Translations under genes and position numbers: made by a program
Notes under the pieces: model-generated
What the model was told of the DNA's origin: nothing
What the model saw: only the letters and a program-made list of their open reading frames with translations
Databases searched by the model: none
Origin: a virus
Virus record (IMG/VR): IMGVR_UViG_3300034093_002374
Location: 1 to 64,000 of that record
DNA: 64,000 bases
Direction: 5' to 3' (one strand)
Part shown: positions 8,801 to 19,800 of the stretch, one piece after another
Numbering within the stretch: the first letter of the stretch is position 1
How the letters are laid out: each line of letters begins with the position of its first letter

Positions 8801-11800
8801 ATCTTCTTAGCCTTTGGTGCTCCGCAGATGAAGTTAGCAGCAGTTTCTTATTTGCTGTCTATCTTTAATGTTGCGCTAAACAACACGCTTGGTGTAATCG
8901 GTCCGGGACTTGCTTCAATAGCAGGTTCCATCGGTGGTGAGTTTGCAGGGCATCTTGTAGAAGGTTTTCTCCGTTCAGCCAACATTGTTGTAAACGCAAT
9001 TCCTGCTTTTATTGAATCGTTCACTACGGCGCTCCTTGCGGGTGTGCCGATTATTGGTGACATTGTTAAGCTTGCATTTTCTTGGTTCCCACTCGTTTCT
9101 AACAACCTTGTGTTGATGGCAGCGGGTCTGGCTGGCTTGTCGGCATTTTTCTTTGCAGACACTCGTAAGAGTATTGTTACCGCGTTGTTTGGGACTCCTG
9201 CCAGGATCAGGAAAGACGGAACAGTTGTGACAGCTGCAGTCATGGGTCTTTTGCCTGTTATGCAGTCTATGCTTTTTGGGTGGGTACCTAAAGGGGCCGG
9301 TCAGTTTGTAAATAACTTCTTTAGTGGTTTTAGAGATAAGAAGTTTGCAATAGCTGGCGCACTGGCATTGTCGTCAATGCTGCTTGAAAGCGTAACGATG
9401 GTAGAGGCGCTGCAAGTTGGTGTCCCACTTCTCGGTCTTGCGCTTCTCGGACCGGAAGGGGGGTTGCGTCTTGCTAAAGATTCTACTACTATCATTCTTT
9501 CAACAATCAAGGCAATGGGCAATCTTGCGGCGGGTGCAATTAAACAACATGCACCTACACGCGGTTTCCTTGCAGCTATTTTTGGTGCCGGCGCTGTCGG
9601 TCTTGAAGCTTTGAACGGTAACGATTTCGGTGATGAACAGAAAAAAGTCGTAACTACTGCATTCGGAACGTTGTTTAAAACGCTTTCTGAAATTCCTGGG
9701 AACCTGGCTAGGAACGGTGATGCATACGGCCAGAACAAGATGGGCCTTCTTGCAGCAATGTTTACAGGACCTCTTGAGGCACCTGCTGCACCTATCGCCG
9801 ATGTCAACGGTCTTATTTGGGATAGCGTAAAAGGCGATGAAAACGGTTTGCGTTATTTCACGGCTAAAGTTGCGCCGATTAGAGAGCAGTTTAGTGCAGC
9901 TGTAAACAGCGTTTTGGATTTTGCACCAGACAAGAGCGGAAGAACACTTAATAACACCTTTGGCGTTGTATTTAAATCACTGCTGGATCAGTTTAATGCG
10001 TTTAAGCTGCAAATGGGTGAGGGCGGTGGCTGGGCTAAAATTGGTGCAGCTATTTCTAGCGTTTTTGAAATAACTGCGTTGAGTGTTCGTAGATCACTCG
10101 GACTCATGCGCGACGGCCTCTTGGCGCTCTTCACACTCCTTCGTAACAAGTTTGTTTTGATTCTTCTCATCTCAGGCTTGTTTGCGGGTGCTGCAAAAGC
10201 GGCTACAGATGCAGGTGGTGCGATTAGTGAGCTCACTAGCAACTTTGCTGGTCTAGTCACAACGGTTCTTGGCGCTGTAGTGGCGTTGAAAACATTAGGT
10301 ATTGTTTTCCGTACGGTAAAGGCTTTTAATACAGGAAAAGCTGCATTTGAACTTGCTAATCCTCTTCAAGGAGGCGGTACAAAAGCCGGTCTCGCGGCTG
10401 CAAGTACTTATTTAGGTGACATTGGTTCAAGTATTGTCAATGGCGTGAGTGAGCTGATAAACAGTCCACGGACTGATCTAAAGAGTGCTCGTCGTAACGC
10501 TGTTGCCAATCGTGAGATGTTTGATGCCGGTACGTATGGGCCATTTCGTCCGGGACCGGTAATGTATGGACCTCAACGCCCACGAGTTGCTGAGCAATAT
10601 GGTCCCAGAGCTAATAATGCGCACATCTATGCAAATTTGTTGAGAGACAGCCTTGCGGATCTTTCAAGTGCACCCTCTATTCAAAAGCTAAATACATCGT
10701 TTAAGTTGCTTGGCAAAACGGGCACGTCTTCGTTCAAGAATGTAACTGGTGCAATGACCGGAACTCTTGAAGCTGCGGCTAAAGGACCTGGCATTCTTGG
10801 CACACTTGCCAACGGTTTCTTTGTTCTTGGTAGTATTGGTGTTGCAAGCTTACGAGCAATGGCGGTCGCTGCATGGAGCTTTGTTGCGCCTCTTCTACCG
10901 CTTATTGGAGCGGTTTTAGCAATCGGCTCTGTTGTGGGTCTTCTTGGTGTCATGCTGTTCGGCAAGGGTAACACATTCTTTGATAAGCTTGCTTGGGCTT
11001 ACGATAAGATTCGTGCTATGCTTGGTCTTACTCAAGTTACCGATCAAGGTCGTCGCTCTGCAATACAAGACGCCTTGAAACCGCGTGAAATAGATGGTGT
11101 AACTTACGACTTCAGCGCAACTATTGAACGTGTTGATTTCGAAGGCATGTCAAATGAAATGTTTGGCACAGTTAAGACACAAGCTGAAGAAACCGGCAAG
11201 GCCATCGATGAGCTTAGTGAAGCCTACCGTCGTCAAGGTTTTATTTCAGCAAAACAGCGGCAAGAGCTTGACGACATGTATCGTGAACAAGAGTCACTGC
11301 TTGGTCGCCAACAGCAGCGCCCTGTGCGTACTATAAGTGAAAGTCTTGATGATGCCAACGCAGAAATCAGTAGACTTGATAATAGTTTGCGTGCACGCAT
11401 TAATAGACTTTTTGGTCAAAATCGCGATCAACAAACGTTTGTAACAACACCCACCCGTCGGCCAGAGACGCGATTGTCTGCAGCAATTCGAGCAAACCGT
11501 GAAGGCGGTGGACCGATTGGTCGTTGGTGGACAAGTATGCCGGAGCGTGAGCGACGCGTGAGTTCAGCGATCGCGCAACAGAGGGCGTTAAATCAACAAA
11601 AGTTAGATCGTTTTACTGAGTATAATAGCGTTAGATACTTCGGCGCGACGCCTACAACGGCGCGTCAAAGCCGTGCGTCTAATGTTATTGCCGATAGTAA
11701 AGCAGCATTACAACCGGTCGAATCTTTGATTTCGCAGGATGATACGGACAACTTCACTGCGTTGATTGCACAGTATCGCGATGCACAAACGCTAGCAAAT

Positions 11801-14800
11801 ACGTTTGAGACTACTAAGTTCACCGGACGTTTTGATGGTGAAAGGGAAACGTATGAAGCTTACCAAGTACGGAAACTTGCAGCAATCCAAGAAGCTGATC
11901 TCTTGGAACGTCGCCTTATTATCGAGCGACAGCGCCTTCAAGAAAAAGGTATAAAGCAGCTTAAAATAACTACGTTCCAAGCCTTTTTGGCATCGTCTGT
12001 CACAAATATTAAAGATCAATTAGATATTGATTTCGGTGAGGGAGGTCGTGACTTTGTCGGCACTGGCGAGGAGCTTCGTGAGTTCAATAATGCGGCTAAA
12101 CGCGTTGCTGATCTAAATGCTCAAATTGCTACGACGGCTAACTCATCTCAGCTGGCGATTTTGAACTCCAAGCGGTTGGCTGAGCAAGCACGTAGCCAAG
12201 CAGAGGCCGAACGCATCAAGGCTGAAGCGTTCTTTAGCACTAGCAATGAGTTCCTCTCAGGAGTTACTGGCGACTCTGCTCAAAGTATCGGGGCAATGTT
12301 TGCTGTCAACCCTGAAGACTTCAAAGCTTACAAGACTGTTGCCGATGACCTAGCCGATGTAAACACTCAGCTGGCTAACGTACCCACTAACGCCCCTGAC
12401 GCGCAAGCTCAAATCGCGCGGCTAACCGATGAGGCGCTCAATCTTAGTAATCAGTTGGCTCAGCTTGGTCCAAAAGCTTTTAGTATTGAAGCTATAAACG
12501 CTGAATTTCAGAAAGTAAATATTCCAGAAGTTACTCTTGATCAGTATTTGTATTTCTCACCCGAGCATATAAGAGGTCTTCAAGGCAGCTTTCAAGCGGT
12601 TGAGATTGCAACAAATGAAGTTCAAGCAGCACTTTCCAAGCTTGGTGATGACGACGTAAGTCTCCAACGTTATATAGAGTCTCTGCGTAAGCTTCGTCGT
12701 GAAATTCAAAACACACAAGCTGTAGCAGCGGCTTTGACTGCGGCAGATGTACGCGAGCGTATTGCAGAACGCGGTAGTGGCGCAGCAAGTGCAAGAGCTG
12801 TTGGCGATCTTACTGGCATCGTGACTACTGCAAGAGGTCTGCAAAATGCAGAGCGTGTTGTTGCACTCTCGCAAGAGCTTCTTGATATACGTGCCCGGTT
12901 GGAGCTATACGATGTCAATGAAACAGCATCGGCTGATGTCGATCGTGAAATCACACGAGATAAGACTAAAGAAGAACAACTTGTCGCAAGACTCAACGCT
13001 CTCAATGCTCCACTAGAGAGTGGAGGTGGAGGCACTCCGCGTCTTTTGTCTGACATTCTTGGTCGTTTAAGTGAAGTCGGTATTGCTGTAGACGCAGTAA
13101 ACTTCACGAGACTTGCCGCTGACGCGCGTAGTTCTCTTTCTTCAATAGGTGTTAATCTAGATATTATTGCCAAAAGAATTGAAAAAGCAAAACCTGGAGA
13201 TGACATTTCAGCGTTGCTCGCTCGTCGTGCTGAGCTGTTTAATGACGCTAGAGTTAAACTTCTAGATACGCTTTACAACACAGGTGCGGGTCTCTCAGCC
13301 GCATTCAGTCGTGTCGGTGTTGCTGACAACGCTGCTATTGCCAGGCTTGACCCGACTGACGCCGCCGGTTTGCTTGCGCTTGATCGCGAGAGTGAGAACC
13401 TCCGTCTTCAACGTGATCAAGTTAATACGCAAGAAGAATTCTTTGCCATCACCCGCAAGATGGCAGACCTTGATCGTGAACGTTTAGCTTACGCCGCCAG
13501 ACTTGATAAAACACTAGAGGAACAAGTTAGCACAATCAATGACGTCTTTAATGCGTCACTGGAAGCTGCTGATGTTCGCTTCTTTGGCGCTGATATGGTG
13601 TCACAACTAAGTGGTATTGCAGCAGGTCTTCAGATCGAACTTCAAAGAGCGGTCGATGGCTTAACATCGCGTCTTGGCGACTCCTTGGAAGAGGCTTTTA
13701 GTACGTTCACGGCAATTCAACGTCGCGGTCAACTAGTTGGTCTGTTCCGTGAGTTTGAAACTAGTCTTGCTGACGCGTTGGGTCGTGGTGCAAGAACCGG
13801 CTTCGAGCGTATGAGCAATCTCGTAGAGGGTATTACCCTTGACGATTACTTGCAAGTCGACCGTAGTACACGTCAAGCTTTGACGCAGGAAGACGTTGCT
13901 CTAGAGAGTCTTGGTAACGTTCTTGATAGTGGTGCTCTCAATGATGAAATGATTCGCTTTATCAATGAGAACTTCACCAATGGCAACATGAGCGCAGTTG
14001 ATACGATGCGTGGTCTTGAAGCCATACCGGCGTTCAATGAAGATGTAATGTCGCTGTTTGTCACTCCTATGGAGGCATTGAACGACACTACTCGTCAGCT
14101 TGTTGAAGCAACACTTGACAATGTTGCTGCCCTGCGCGGCCAAAGTGTTGAGAGGCTGGATACGCCTACGTCAGGCGATCGTGTAAACGAACTCGATACC
14201 GTTATTGTAAATGGCGTTCCTGTTCGTCGCCCGTCTTCAAACCCTGTACTGTCGCCTACCGTGACAGAGGTGCTTGATGAAGACGCTTATGGAAGAGTTG
14301 AACGTGGTGTACGTAGCAATGCTGCTGCGCGTATTGCAGGTGCTGCTGGTCCCAACCAACGAAGACTTGCCATTGCGCTTGCTCAGCTCAGCGGCGTACG
14401 TATTGAAGTAGAGACTATCAATCTCGCTTCTCGCACGCAACTTGACCAGCTTAACCAGCTTGGCGGTGACTTTGCGCACTACACCGAACAAATGGCGTTG
14501 GCGCAAAAAGGCATCACTACAGCGTTGACTATACCAGAACTTCAAACACGCATCAATGAAATCGGTCTTCGAATGCAAGACCTTGGTGATTACATTGAAG
14601 ATGCCGCAAGGCGCATGGCTGAAGCTGGTCGAACGCTGTCAGATGACGTCAGATCTAATCTGGTTGACTCTGTCAAGGCGTTTGCTAAAGGTGATATGAG
14701 TCTAAACGATGTTGTTGGTTCTTTCCTTGACACGCTGACTGCCTCGATCGTAGACAGGTTTATTGAAGGTCTTATGGATCCACTTACAGGCGAAGGCGGT

Positions 14801-15637
14801 CTTCTTGATCAACTTCTGCGTGGGCTTGGTGAATCAATCTTTGGTGCCGGTCAACTTACAGGTGGTAAGCGCGGTCATATGGAAGGTGCTACTTCAGGTT
14901 TGAGCAGTGCTCTTGGCAACGTAATGGGCAGCGGCGCTAAACCAGTAGCAGAACCTTTGGCTAATCTCGGCAACAAGTTTGTCGAAAGCACCTCGCAGCT
15001 CACTGGTGGTGTTAAAGTGCCGATGGAAACGCTTTCAGCTGGAATAGACTCTGAGATGCCGCTTCTTACTAAGGCTTTGACTGATATTAGTCCTAGCGGC
15101 GAAGGTGGTGGTCTTGCAGGGATGCTAGGCGGTCTGTTCGGTGGCGGAGGCGGTGGTAAAGGCGGTGGAGGTGGTCTGGGAAGTCTCTTCTCAGGCGGAG
15201 CCGGTATGTGGGGTGCCCTTGGTGGTATCTTCGGTTCACTTCTCGGAGGTATGTTTGCAGAGGGCGGTCTTATTGGCGGTCACGGCACAGGTACTTCTGA
15301 CTCCATGATTATAGGCGCGTCAAAAGGCGAGTTTATGATCAACGCTGCAGCTACTCGTAAACACTATCCGCTTATTAAAGCAATTAACAACGGCAAGCTT
15401 TCTAAGATGATGCCGAAATTTGCTGAAGGCGGTCTTATAGCGCCGTCACTTATTGCAGCAATGCCTATGTCTACAATGGACGCCGCTGCTCGTGCAAACA
15501 GCCCAACTAAGGGCAATACGACAACTGTTAATCTCGGTATTACCGGCGACGTCAGTCGTCAAACAAAAGCGGAAATTTTCCGCATGCTGCCTGACATTAC
15601 AAACGGTGTCAACGCGGTCAACAGAGAGAGAGGCTAG
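5864..15637 (+). CDS. Giant tail tape measure protein
   Basis: At 3257 residues this is far longer than lambda gpH (853). About residues 60-270 form the classic tape measure domain, with NDLTNVQNRLRLV, SSGTLRGEELNSVLEQMP and a GKLTTDIVFKAL helix. Several hydrophobic stretches lie around residues 980-1600. Most of the rest is helical and coiled-coil. The C-terminus has Gly-rich runs and MFAEGGLIGGHGTGTSDSM...GEFMINAAATRKH, typical of tape measure ends. A 28-residue segment with VVGHSYWPDM occurs twice, 130 residues apart. The protein sets tail length and probably enters the envelope during DNA ejection. At about 0.15 nm per residue it implies a tail near 490 nm (inference). Confidence 0.95.
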   Translation: MSGVIIDVDTRAESSKKDLASLNRSLASLITGAGRAKGSLNGIRADGLSNLNKDVARSTAAMTRLGTSGQASMNQIAQGVRSVTNDIGLLKSGVFAAAAGFAALKAVGSLNAMSDDLTNVQNRLRLVTNGTYELMQAQREMLRLSNDTRSSVQGTTSLYVAFANAMSKAGVSQERLVAGVRVIQQAAAVSNMGVESTNAAITQLNQGLSSGTLRGEELNSVLEQMPYLGQQLAVQLKMTTGEMRNFAAEGKLTTDIVFKALEGMAARTDVAFRSTNASVAQGRAAFKQTIAYNIADLNAYLGISAAFARGLMTNAERFEGASDRMIQKVSLIRSSLKGYLNEIERSNVLTSTFKAALRFEFLPFSATEQFKQRKLIKAHVKTLQTLFNKNETVEVNANPTGLARVFGARRTDPAEEDPAESANKLRKRVRDIVDLSATMYEAFAVSVRNTARLLPRLYLPLNTYIDQLELFFVKSRVGVSAWVANTIRPASRGIEAFNEVLSVFATGDMRVERAWVNLFKSENLETFTANLAKLNTAREQLKLNDKAAFGRIELFRFDVANDSIERVLIQLGLMENRFRLKIPVAEITSKLKTVGSIIQRVYADVLAPKLEPAFRKLSIQIRTAANSLASGLRNTFTRNVGERLGRVVGEGFEDAFLYIFDSWEGFENVDFSEQLVTAVQKISAALAGPLTRLRDFISGFFKGLFDNQNVFDDVFDGFNSNPLEKMFNSISKTANDKLNAVQDRVKSFGTFIKDVFFDIWDKVVGHSYWPDMVDGVVDYTRNLSKALPSFDKLGDQVKDVFKGLKSSVRKGLDEVSDLPSQLYWNLFKNLAKAEGKYDFKFNLNPFEKASRDFLRMTLSLMVTAEYQLARVEERIYKFGSTVKDVFFDIWDKVVGHSYWPDMIDSVVDYTENLFKADTKIERFGESIKRTFSKALSEVAQLGRDSGGVFGKVVETLSNVNWNEALKKLSDNVGGAVLAGIFLAFGAPQMKLAAVSYLLSIFNVALNNTLGVIGPGLASIAGSIGGEFAGHLVEGFLRSANIVVNAIPAFIESFTTALLAGVPIIGDIVKLAFSWFPLVSNNLVLMAAGLAGLSAFFFADTRKSIVTALFGTPARIRKDGTVVTAAVMGLLPVMQSMLFGWVPKGAGQFVNNFFSGFRDKKFAIAGALALSSMLLESVTMVEALQVGVPLLGLALLGPEGGLRLAKDSTTIILSTIKAMGNLAAGAIKQHAPTRGFLAAIFGAGAVGLEALNGNDFGDEQKKVVTTAFGTLFKTLSEIPGNLARNGDAYGQNKMGLLAAMFTGPLEAPAAPIADVNGLIWDSVKGDENGLRYFTAKVAPIREQFSAAVNSVLDFAPDKSGRTLNNTFGVVFKSLLDQFNAFKLQMGEGGGWAKIGAAISSVFEITALSVRRSLGLMRDGLLALFTLLRNKFVLILLISGLFAGAAKAATDAGGAISELTSNFAGLVTTVLGAVVALKTLGIVFRTVKAFNTGKAAFELANPLQGGGTKAGLAAASTYLGDIGSSIVNGVSELINSPRTDLKSARRNAVANREMFDAGTYGPFRPGPVMYGPQRPRVAEQYGPRANNAHIYANLLRDSLADLSSAPSIQKLNTSFKLLGKTGTSSFKNVTGAMTGTLEAAAKGPGILGTLANGFFVLGSIGVASLRAMAVAAWSFVAPLLPLIGAVLAIGSVVGLLGVMLFGKGNTFFDKLAWAYDKIRAMLGLTQVTDQGRRSAIQDALKPREIDGVTYDFSATIERVDFEGMSNEMFGTVKTQAEETGKAIDELSEAYRRQGFISAKQRQELDDMYREQESLLGRQQQRPVRTISESLDDANAEISRLDNSLRARINRLFGQNRDQQTFVTTPTRRPETRLSAAIRANREGGGPIGRWWTSMPERERRVSSAIAQQRALNQQKLDRFTEYNSVRYFGATPTTARQSRASNVIADSKAALQPVESLISQDDTDNFTALIAQYRDAQTLANTFETTKFTGRFDGERETYEAYQVRKLAAIQEADLLERRLIIERQRLQEKGIKQLKITTFQAFLASSVTNIKDQLDIDFGEGGRDFVGTGEELREFNNAAKRVADLNAQIATTANSSQLAILNSKRLAEQARSQAEAERIKAEAFFSTSNEFLSGVTGDSAQSIGAMFAVNPEDFKAYKTVADDLADVNTQLANVPTNAPDAQAQIARLTDEALNLSNQLAQLGPKAFSIEAINAEFQKVNIPEVTLDQYLYFSPEHIRGLQGSFQAVEIATNEVQAALSKLGDDDVSLQRYIESLRKLRREIQNTQAVAAALTAADVRERIAERGSGAASARAVGDLTGIVTTARGLQNAERVVALSQELLDIRARLELYDVNETASADVDREITRDKTKEEQLVARLNALNAPLESGGGGTPRLLSDILGRLSEVGIAVDAVNFTRLAADARSSLSSIGVNLDIIAKRIEKAKPGDDISALLARRAELFNDARVKLLDTLYNTGAGLSAAFSRVGVADNAAIARLDPTDAAGLLALDRESENLRLQRDQVNTQEEFFAITRKMADLDRERLAYAARLDKTLEEQVSTINDVFNASLEAADVRFFGADMVSQLSGIAAGLQIELQRAVDGLTSRLGDSLEEAFSTFTAIQRRGQLVGLFREFETSLADALGRGARTGFERMSNLVEGITLDDYLQVDRSTRQALTQEDVALESLGNVLDSGALNDEMIRFINENFTNGNMSAVDTMRGLEAIPAFNEDVMSLFVTPMEALNDTTRQLVEATLDNVAALRGQSVERLDTPTSGDRVNELDTVIVNGVPVRRPSSNPVLSPTVTEVLDEDAYGRVERGVRSNAAARIAGAAGPNQRRLAIALAQLSGVRIEVETINLASRTQLDQLNQLGGDFAHYTEQMALAQKGITTALTIPELQTRINEIGLRMQDLGDYIEDAARRMAEAGRTLSDDVRSNLVDSVKAFAKGDMSLNDVVGSFLDTLTASIVDRFIEGLMDPLTGEGGLLDQLLRGLGESIFGAGQLTGGKRGHMEGATSGLSSALGNVMGSGAKPVAEPLANLGNKFVESTSQLTGGVKVPMETLSAGIDSEMPLLTKALTDISPSGEGGGLAGMLGGLFGGGGGGKGGGGGLGSLFSGGAGMWGALGGIFGSLLGGMFAEGGLIGGHGTGTSDSMIIGASKGEFMINAAATRKHYPLIKAINNGKLSKMMPKFAEGGLIAPSLIAAMPMSTMDAAARANSPTKGNTTTVNLGITGDVSRQTKAEIFRMLPDITNGVNAVNRERG
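8120..8202 (+). repeat. Tape measure internal repeat, copy 1
   Basis: These bases encode KDVFFDIWDKVVGHSYWPDM and the following eight or so residues, starting at residue 753. The copy at 8510-8592 differs at only about eight nucleotide positions, several of them synonymous. This indicates a fairly recent duplication. The YWPDM-type motif is seen in many tape measure proteins. Confidence 0.85.
8510..8592 (+). repeat. Tape measure internal repeat, copy 2
   Basis: This is the second copy of the 83-base segment at 8120, starting at residue 883. The 130-residue spacing between copies shows that a larger block was duplicated, and that only the WDKVVGHSYWPDM core stayed conserved. Confidence 0.85.
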
Positions 15638-15641
15638 TTAA

Positions 15642-16232
15642 ATGACTTATGGTATCTATGAAGGCGAGACGCTGGTCGCGCGCTTTGTGGCTCCGGCCAC
15701 GGTGCGTTCGAACCGTCCGATTTTCGCCTCAGATACCCTCTCGTTGAAGAGGAAAGTAAGTGGACGAGGGGCTCAGCGTTGGGAGATTGAAGCCAATCTT
15801 GAGCCCCTTACCACCGATGCGAACGCCTTGTTCGTTAACCTCGTCACGAAAGGGGAATCTGAAACGGTGACCGTTCGTGTCCCGCAAAACTATGGAGTAA
15901 TCTTTAAGAGAACTTCGACGAGTGTTCCGTCTGGAACAGGCGCTGCAGGTGCAACGACTGTAGTTGTTATCAATAACAGTGGGTTGATCCCGCTAGGTAC
16001 GTTCATTCGATTTGCATCACACAGCAAAATTTACATGCTGACAGAAGACCTTCGCAACAATGGCGAGATGCACATTTTCCCGCCGCTCCGACAGAGTGTT
16101 AACGCAACATTCACGCACCGTGATGACGTAATTATGCCTTGTAAGTATGACACTGATACAGTAAAAGGCATGGTCTACACGGACGGTATTATGATGGACG
16201 TCGGAACCGTCAAACTTATAGAGGATCTTTAA
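15642..16232 (+). CDS. Minor tail protein following the tape measure
   Basis: The 196-residue protein is rich in beta strands, for example LVARFVAPATV and SETVTVRVPQNYGVIF, with a middle Thr/Gly loop. It starts four bases after the tape measure stop and abuts the next minor tail gene. In siphoviruses this slot usually encodes a distal tail (Dit/gpM-like) protein at the base of the tube. No specific family motif was recognised, so the call rests on order and fold pattern. Confidence 0.6.
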   Translation: MTYGIYEGETLVARFVAPATVRSNRPIFASDTLSLKRKVSGRGAQRWEIEANLEPLTTDANALFVNLVTKGESETVTVRVPQNYGVIFKRTSTSVPSGTGAAGATTVVVINNSGLIPLGTFIRFASHSKIYMLTEDLRNNGEMHIFPPLRQSVNATFTHRDDVIMPCKYDTDTVKGMVYTDGIMMDVGTVKLIEDL

Positions 16233-16823
16233 ATGCGACAACTCAGCGCAAATATAACTGCTCTATTAGAATCTGATGAAACTGTTGAAATGTTTCAAAT
16301 GGTTCGCATCACGGACAGAGTAGGTGCTGTGATTTATGCTGACACTACACACTATGCACCGGTTACACTTAGTAACGGTTCTGTACACCCGGCAACGGGT
16401 AGTCTAGTCAGTGTTGATCCACCACAACAAAGCACGACAGTCGATCGAGAACAATATCAAATTACTATTGCCGACCCTGAGTTTATTCTAGGAGGCCTAG
16501 CTGAAGCAAACCTTGTCGGTAAGCGTTTGGAAAGTCGTGTTGGCTTTATTAATCCTGCAACCGGGACGCCCTTCACAAATGTCAACGACACATTTCTTAC
16601 GTATAAAGGTGCAGTAAACAGCGGTGCTTACAAGGTCACTCTTGAAGAATTCGGTGAGGCACTTTTTCAAATCACCGGTGTAAGCCCAATTCTTAGTCTT
16701 GAAACGCGACGCGGTATTTATCTCAGCCGTGACGCAGTTAGACAACGCAATCCTGCAGATTCCTGCTGTGATAAAATATTTGAAGGGTCTGGCTCGGCGA
16801 CTCTCAAGTGGGGGAAAGTCTGA
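16233..16823 (+). CDS. Minor tail protein (DUF2163-like)
   Basis: This 196-residue protein resembles the second minor tail protein downstream of tape measures. Features include an N-terminal strand pattern with [19 protein letters not shown], a middle [15 protein letters not shown], and a Cys pair in [10 protein letters not shown] near the C-terminus. Paired C-terminal cysteines are known in lambda gpL-like proteins, where they bind an iron-sulfur cluster; that role is only a possibility here. Its TGA overlaps the ATG of the tip protein gene. Confidence 0.55.
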   Translation: MRQLSANITALLESDETVEMFQMVRITDRVGAVIYADTTHYAPVTLSNGSVHPATGSLVSVDPPQQSTTVDREQYQITIADPEFILGGLAEANLVGKRLESRVGFINPATGTPFTNVNDTFLTYKGAVNSGAYKVTLEEFGEALFQITGVSPILSLETRRGIYLSRDAVRQRNPADSCCDKIFEGSGSATLKWGKV

Positions 16824-19800
16824 TGTTGCTTCTTGCAGTTGCTAGCTTTGTCATTTCGGCAGTCAGCGCGGCTTATCAAGTCATTCAAGCCAAAAAGATG
16901 CAAGAAGCTGCTGATGCAGCCGCTGAAGCACGTCGTGGTTTTGAGATTGTCACTGAAGGTGAAGGCGGTGACCTTGCTCTAATTTACGGAAGAGCGCTCG
17001 TTGGTGGCAAGCGTACTTGGCATGCTACAAGCAGTGTCTTTAAACACGTAACATCTAACGCTGACAAAGTCCTTCAAACCGGCGCAACAAACGTTCCAGG
17101 AACAACGTTTGAGTACGATTACTGGACAAACTCGCCAAGTCCTTCACGACCCGCTACGACAGGTACAGGACTTCTAAGTGTACCCGGTTCAAGCAACGGT
17201 TATTTGAACAGTAATCAAGAAGGTAAAGCAAACGAGTATCTTTACTTTCAGCAAGCATTGTGTGTAGGTCCTATTCACGCAATCCATGACGTTGTTGTTG
17301 ACGGCTCTCGCTATATTGACGATCCTGCACTAGGCACTTATGGCCGTAGTGAATCAGACAATACAACACGCGTTAAAGCCGCGATGCGGATCGACTGCCA
17401 CTACGGTAACACTGCTGTAGCTGACGCTATCGCTACGGCTAACTTTGTTGAGCGCTCTACCGCTGTGTTTCAAGACATGGCTTGGGTCAGTACTGTTACG
17501 CGTATTGACAGAGACGACCCTCAACATAACGCAACACCAAATCTTCAGTTTCTCATTGAAGGTCGCAAAGTACCTGACGTTGTGTCTGGTGCGTTTGTTG
17601 CTACCAGAACTTACAGCAACAACGGCGCGCGTTGTCTTCTAGACTACCTGCTTGATGACGTTGTAGGCGCAGGTATTGCTCTTGATGAAATCGAGCTTTC
17701 GTCTTTTGAAAACGGCAAAGCTGTATGCGCAACGATCGTTCAAAACGCTGTTACTGTGGGTGGTAAAATCTACCAGCCAACCGACTTGTCTAGAAACGTT
17801 ACGCTTGTTGACTTGCCATTGTATGAATGTAATATCGTTCTTGACCCTCGAAAGCCTATTCGAGAAAACATTGAAGCGATCCTGGCAACGATGGGTGATG
17901 CACGCCTGGTTTGGTCTGCCGGTAAATACAGCTTAAATATACAGTATCCAGAAACTGCTGAAGACATCATTATTGCTGAAACAGTCACTGACGAAAACCT
18001 TGTTGACGGGCAGACAATCGACATTACGTGGCCCACGGCTTCTGAGCGTTTGAATAACTGCACTGTTCGCTTTAAGAATGAATTCGAAGGCTTCAAAGAC
18101 GATAGTGTCAGCTGGCCTCCTAAAGTGACGAGCAGCTATTGGAGAGGTGTTGGCGGTACGACGTATGGCCTTCCTACTGATTCCTGGGATGATGCGCGTG
18201 TTGGCGGTCGTCTTCTCAACTCGTACGGTGTTTGGAGTGGTGATGTAGACTCTATTTCACTTACGTATAAGTTTAGGGTACCTGCAGCGCAAGCTGGTAC
18301 GTATAACGTAACGTTTACAGCTGATGATTACGGCTCTATTACAATTTTTGAGACGAATCGCCCTGACGGCGCTCCTGACGTGCAAGTCTTTAATAGAGGC
18401 GCTTCGGATTGGCGTTCTGTTGTTACCGCCTCTTGTGACCTTGGTGGTGCGGGTGGTGATAAAGTGTACCGTGCTGTTCTTGCAGCCACAAACACCGGTG
18501 GTAAACGAGGTCTTGCTGCCAAGATTGAAAACGCCAGCACTGTTCTTTGGACAACTCGCGACCCAACGTACTCTAGTTTTGTACAAGTGACTTACGACAG
18601 CGCGGTCTATGATGCGATGTTCCTTGAAGACGGGAACCTCGACCTACCGAGTGAAATTTTTGCGGAAGGTATTACAGATCCTTATCACGCGCTAGCTAAA
18701 GCAGAAGAATTGGTGAGAACTTCTCGATCTGCTTTCACAATGAAGTTCAAGTATCAGACAACTGATGTTTTGTCTGAGCCAGGTGACTTTGTACGTTTTT
18801 CTAGTGAAACTCTTAAATTGGGTGTTGATACACCGCTTTACTTGCGAGTATCGAGTGTCAAGCTAGACGAAAAACGTGTCTGTGAGATGACTGCTAGTAG
18901 ATTTGATGTCAGTCAACTTGCTTGGAACGTTAAAGATGATGTCAGCATCACTGTACCGTCACTGTACGAGACACGTCTTGTTGAACCATCAGACATTGAA
19001 TACGCACCACCCGGTGATTCAGTGTCAGATTCTTCTGGTAGTCTTTCATGGGGTGCTGTGCCTGGGTCATCTGTCGCAGGTTATGTTATTTACATGCATA
19101 ATCCTGGTGTTGACGGTGTTGACGACGAAGGCCAGCTTGTTTTTAATGAGATAGGTCGCTCTATAGTACCTTTCTTCCCGCTACCGCCTATCAACGCAGC
19201 TTCAGCCGCTTTCGGTGTAAGGACACTCGGTATCGGTGGTCGTAAGTCTGTTATGACCGTTATTTCGAGAACGTTAGCCACAACGCTAGTTCATAACTGG
19301 CTTCGTGGCGTTTATATCGGTCTTAGCGATTACGAGTTTGTTAGAGATAAAGACACGCTGCTAGTTGGACCGGCATCAATTATTGCAACTGCTGTTGCCG
19401 TTAATTTTGTGTCACCGACTTATAAATGGTACGTCAATGACGTGCTTCAATCGGGCCAGACAGCGTCTACATTTACGCTTAATTCTTTTGACAATGTGCG
19501 CTCAAAAACTGTTAAAGTTGTTGTAGATGAAGGTGGTGAAGGTCGGATATATGAAGTAAGCTCTCTTATTACTTATCGTGAAGAAGCCGTTCCCGGTGTT
19601 CCTGGTCCGCCGGGTGCTGATGGTGTCACGTTGTATACATGGATTGCTTACGCCGACAACGAAACTGGAACAAGTAATTTTACTACAGGCACACCCGGTA
19701 CACGCGCTTATATTGGCATTGCTAATAACAAAACAACACCGACTGAAAGTACGACGGCTAGTGACTACACTTGGTCGTTGATAAGGGGTGCCGATGGTGT

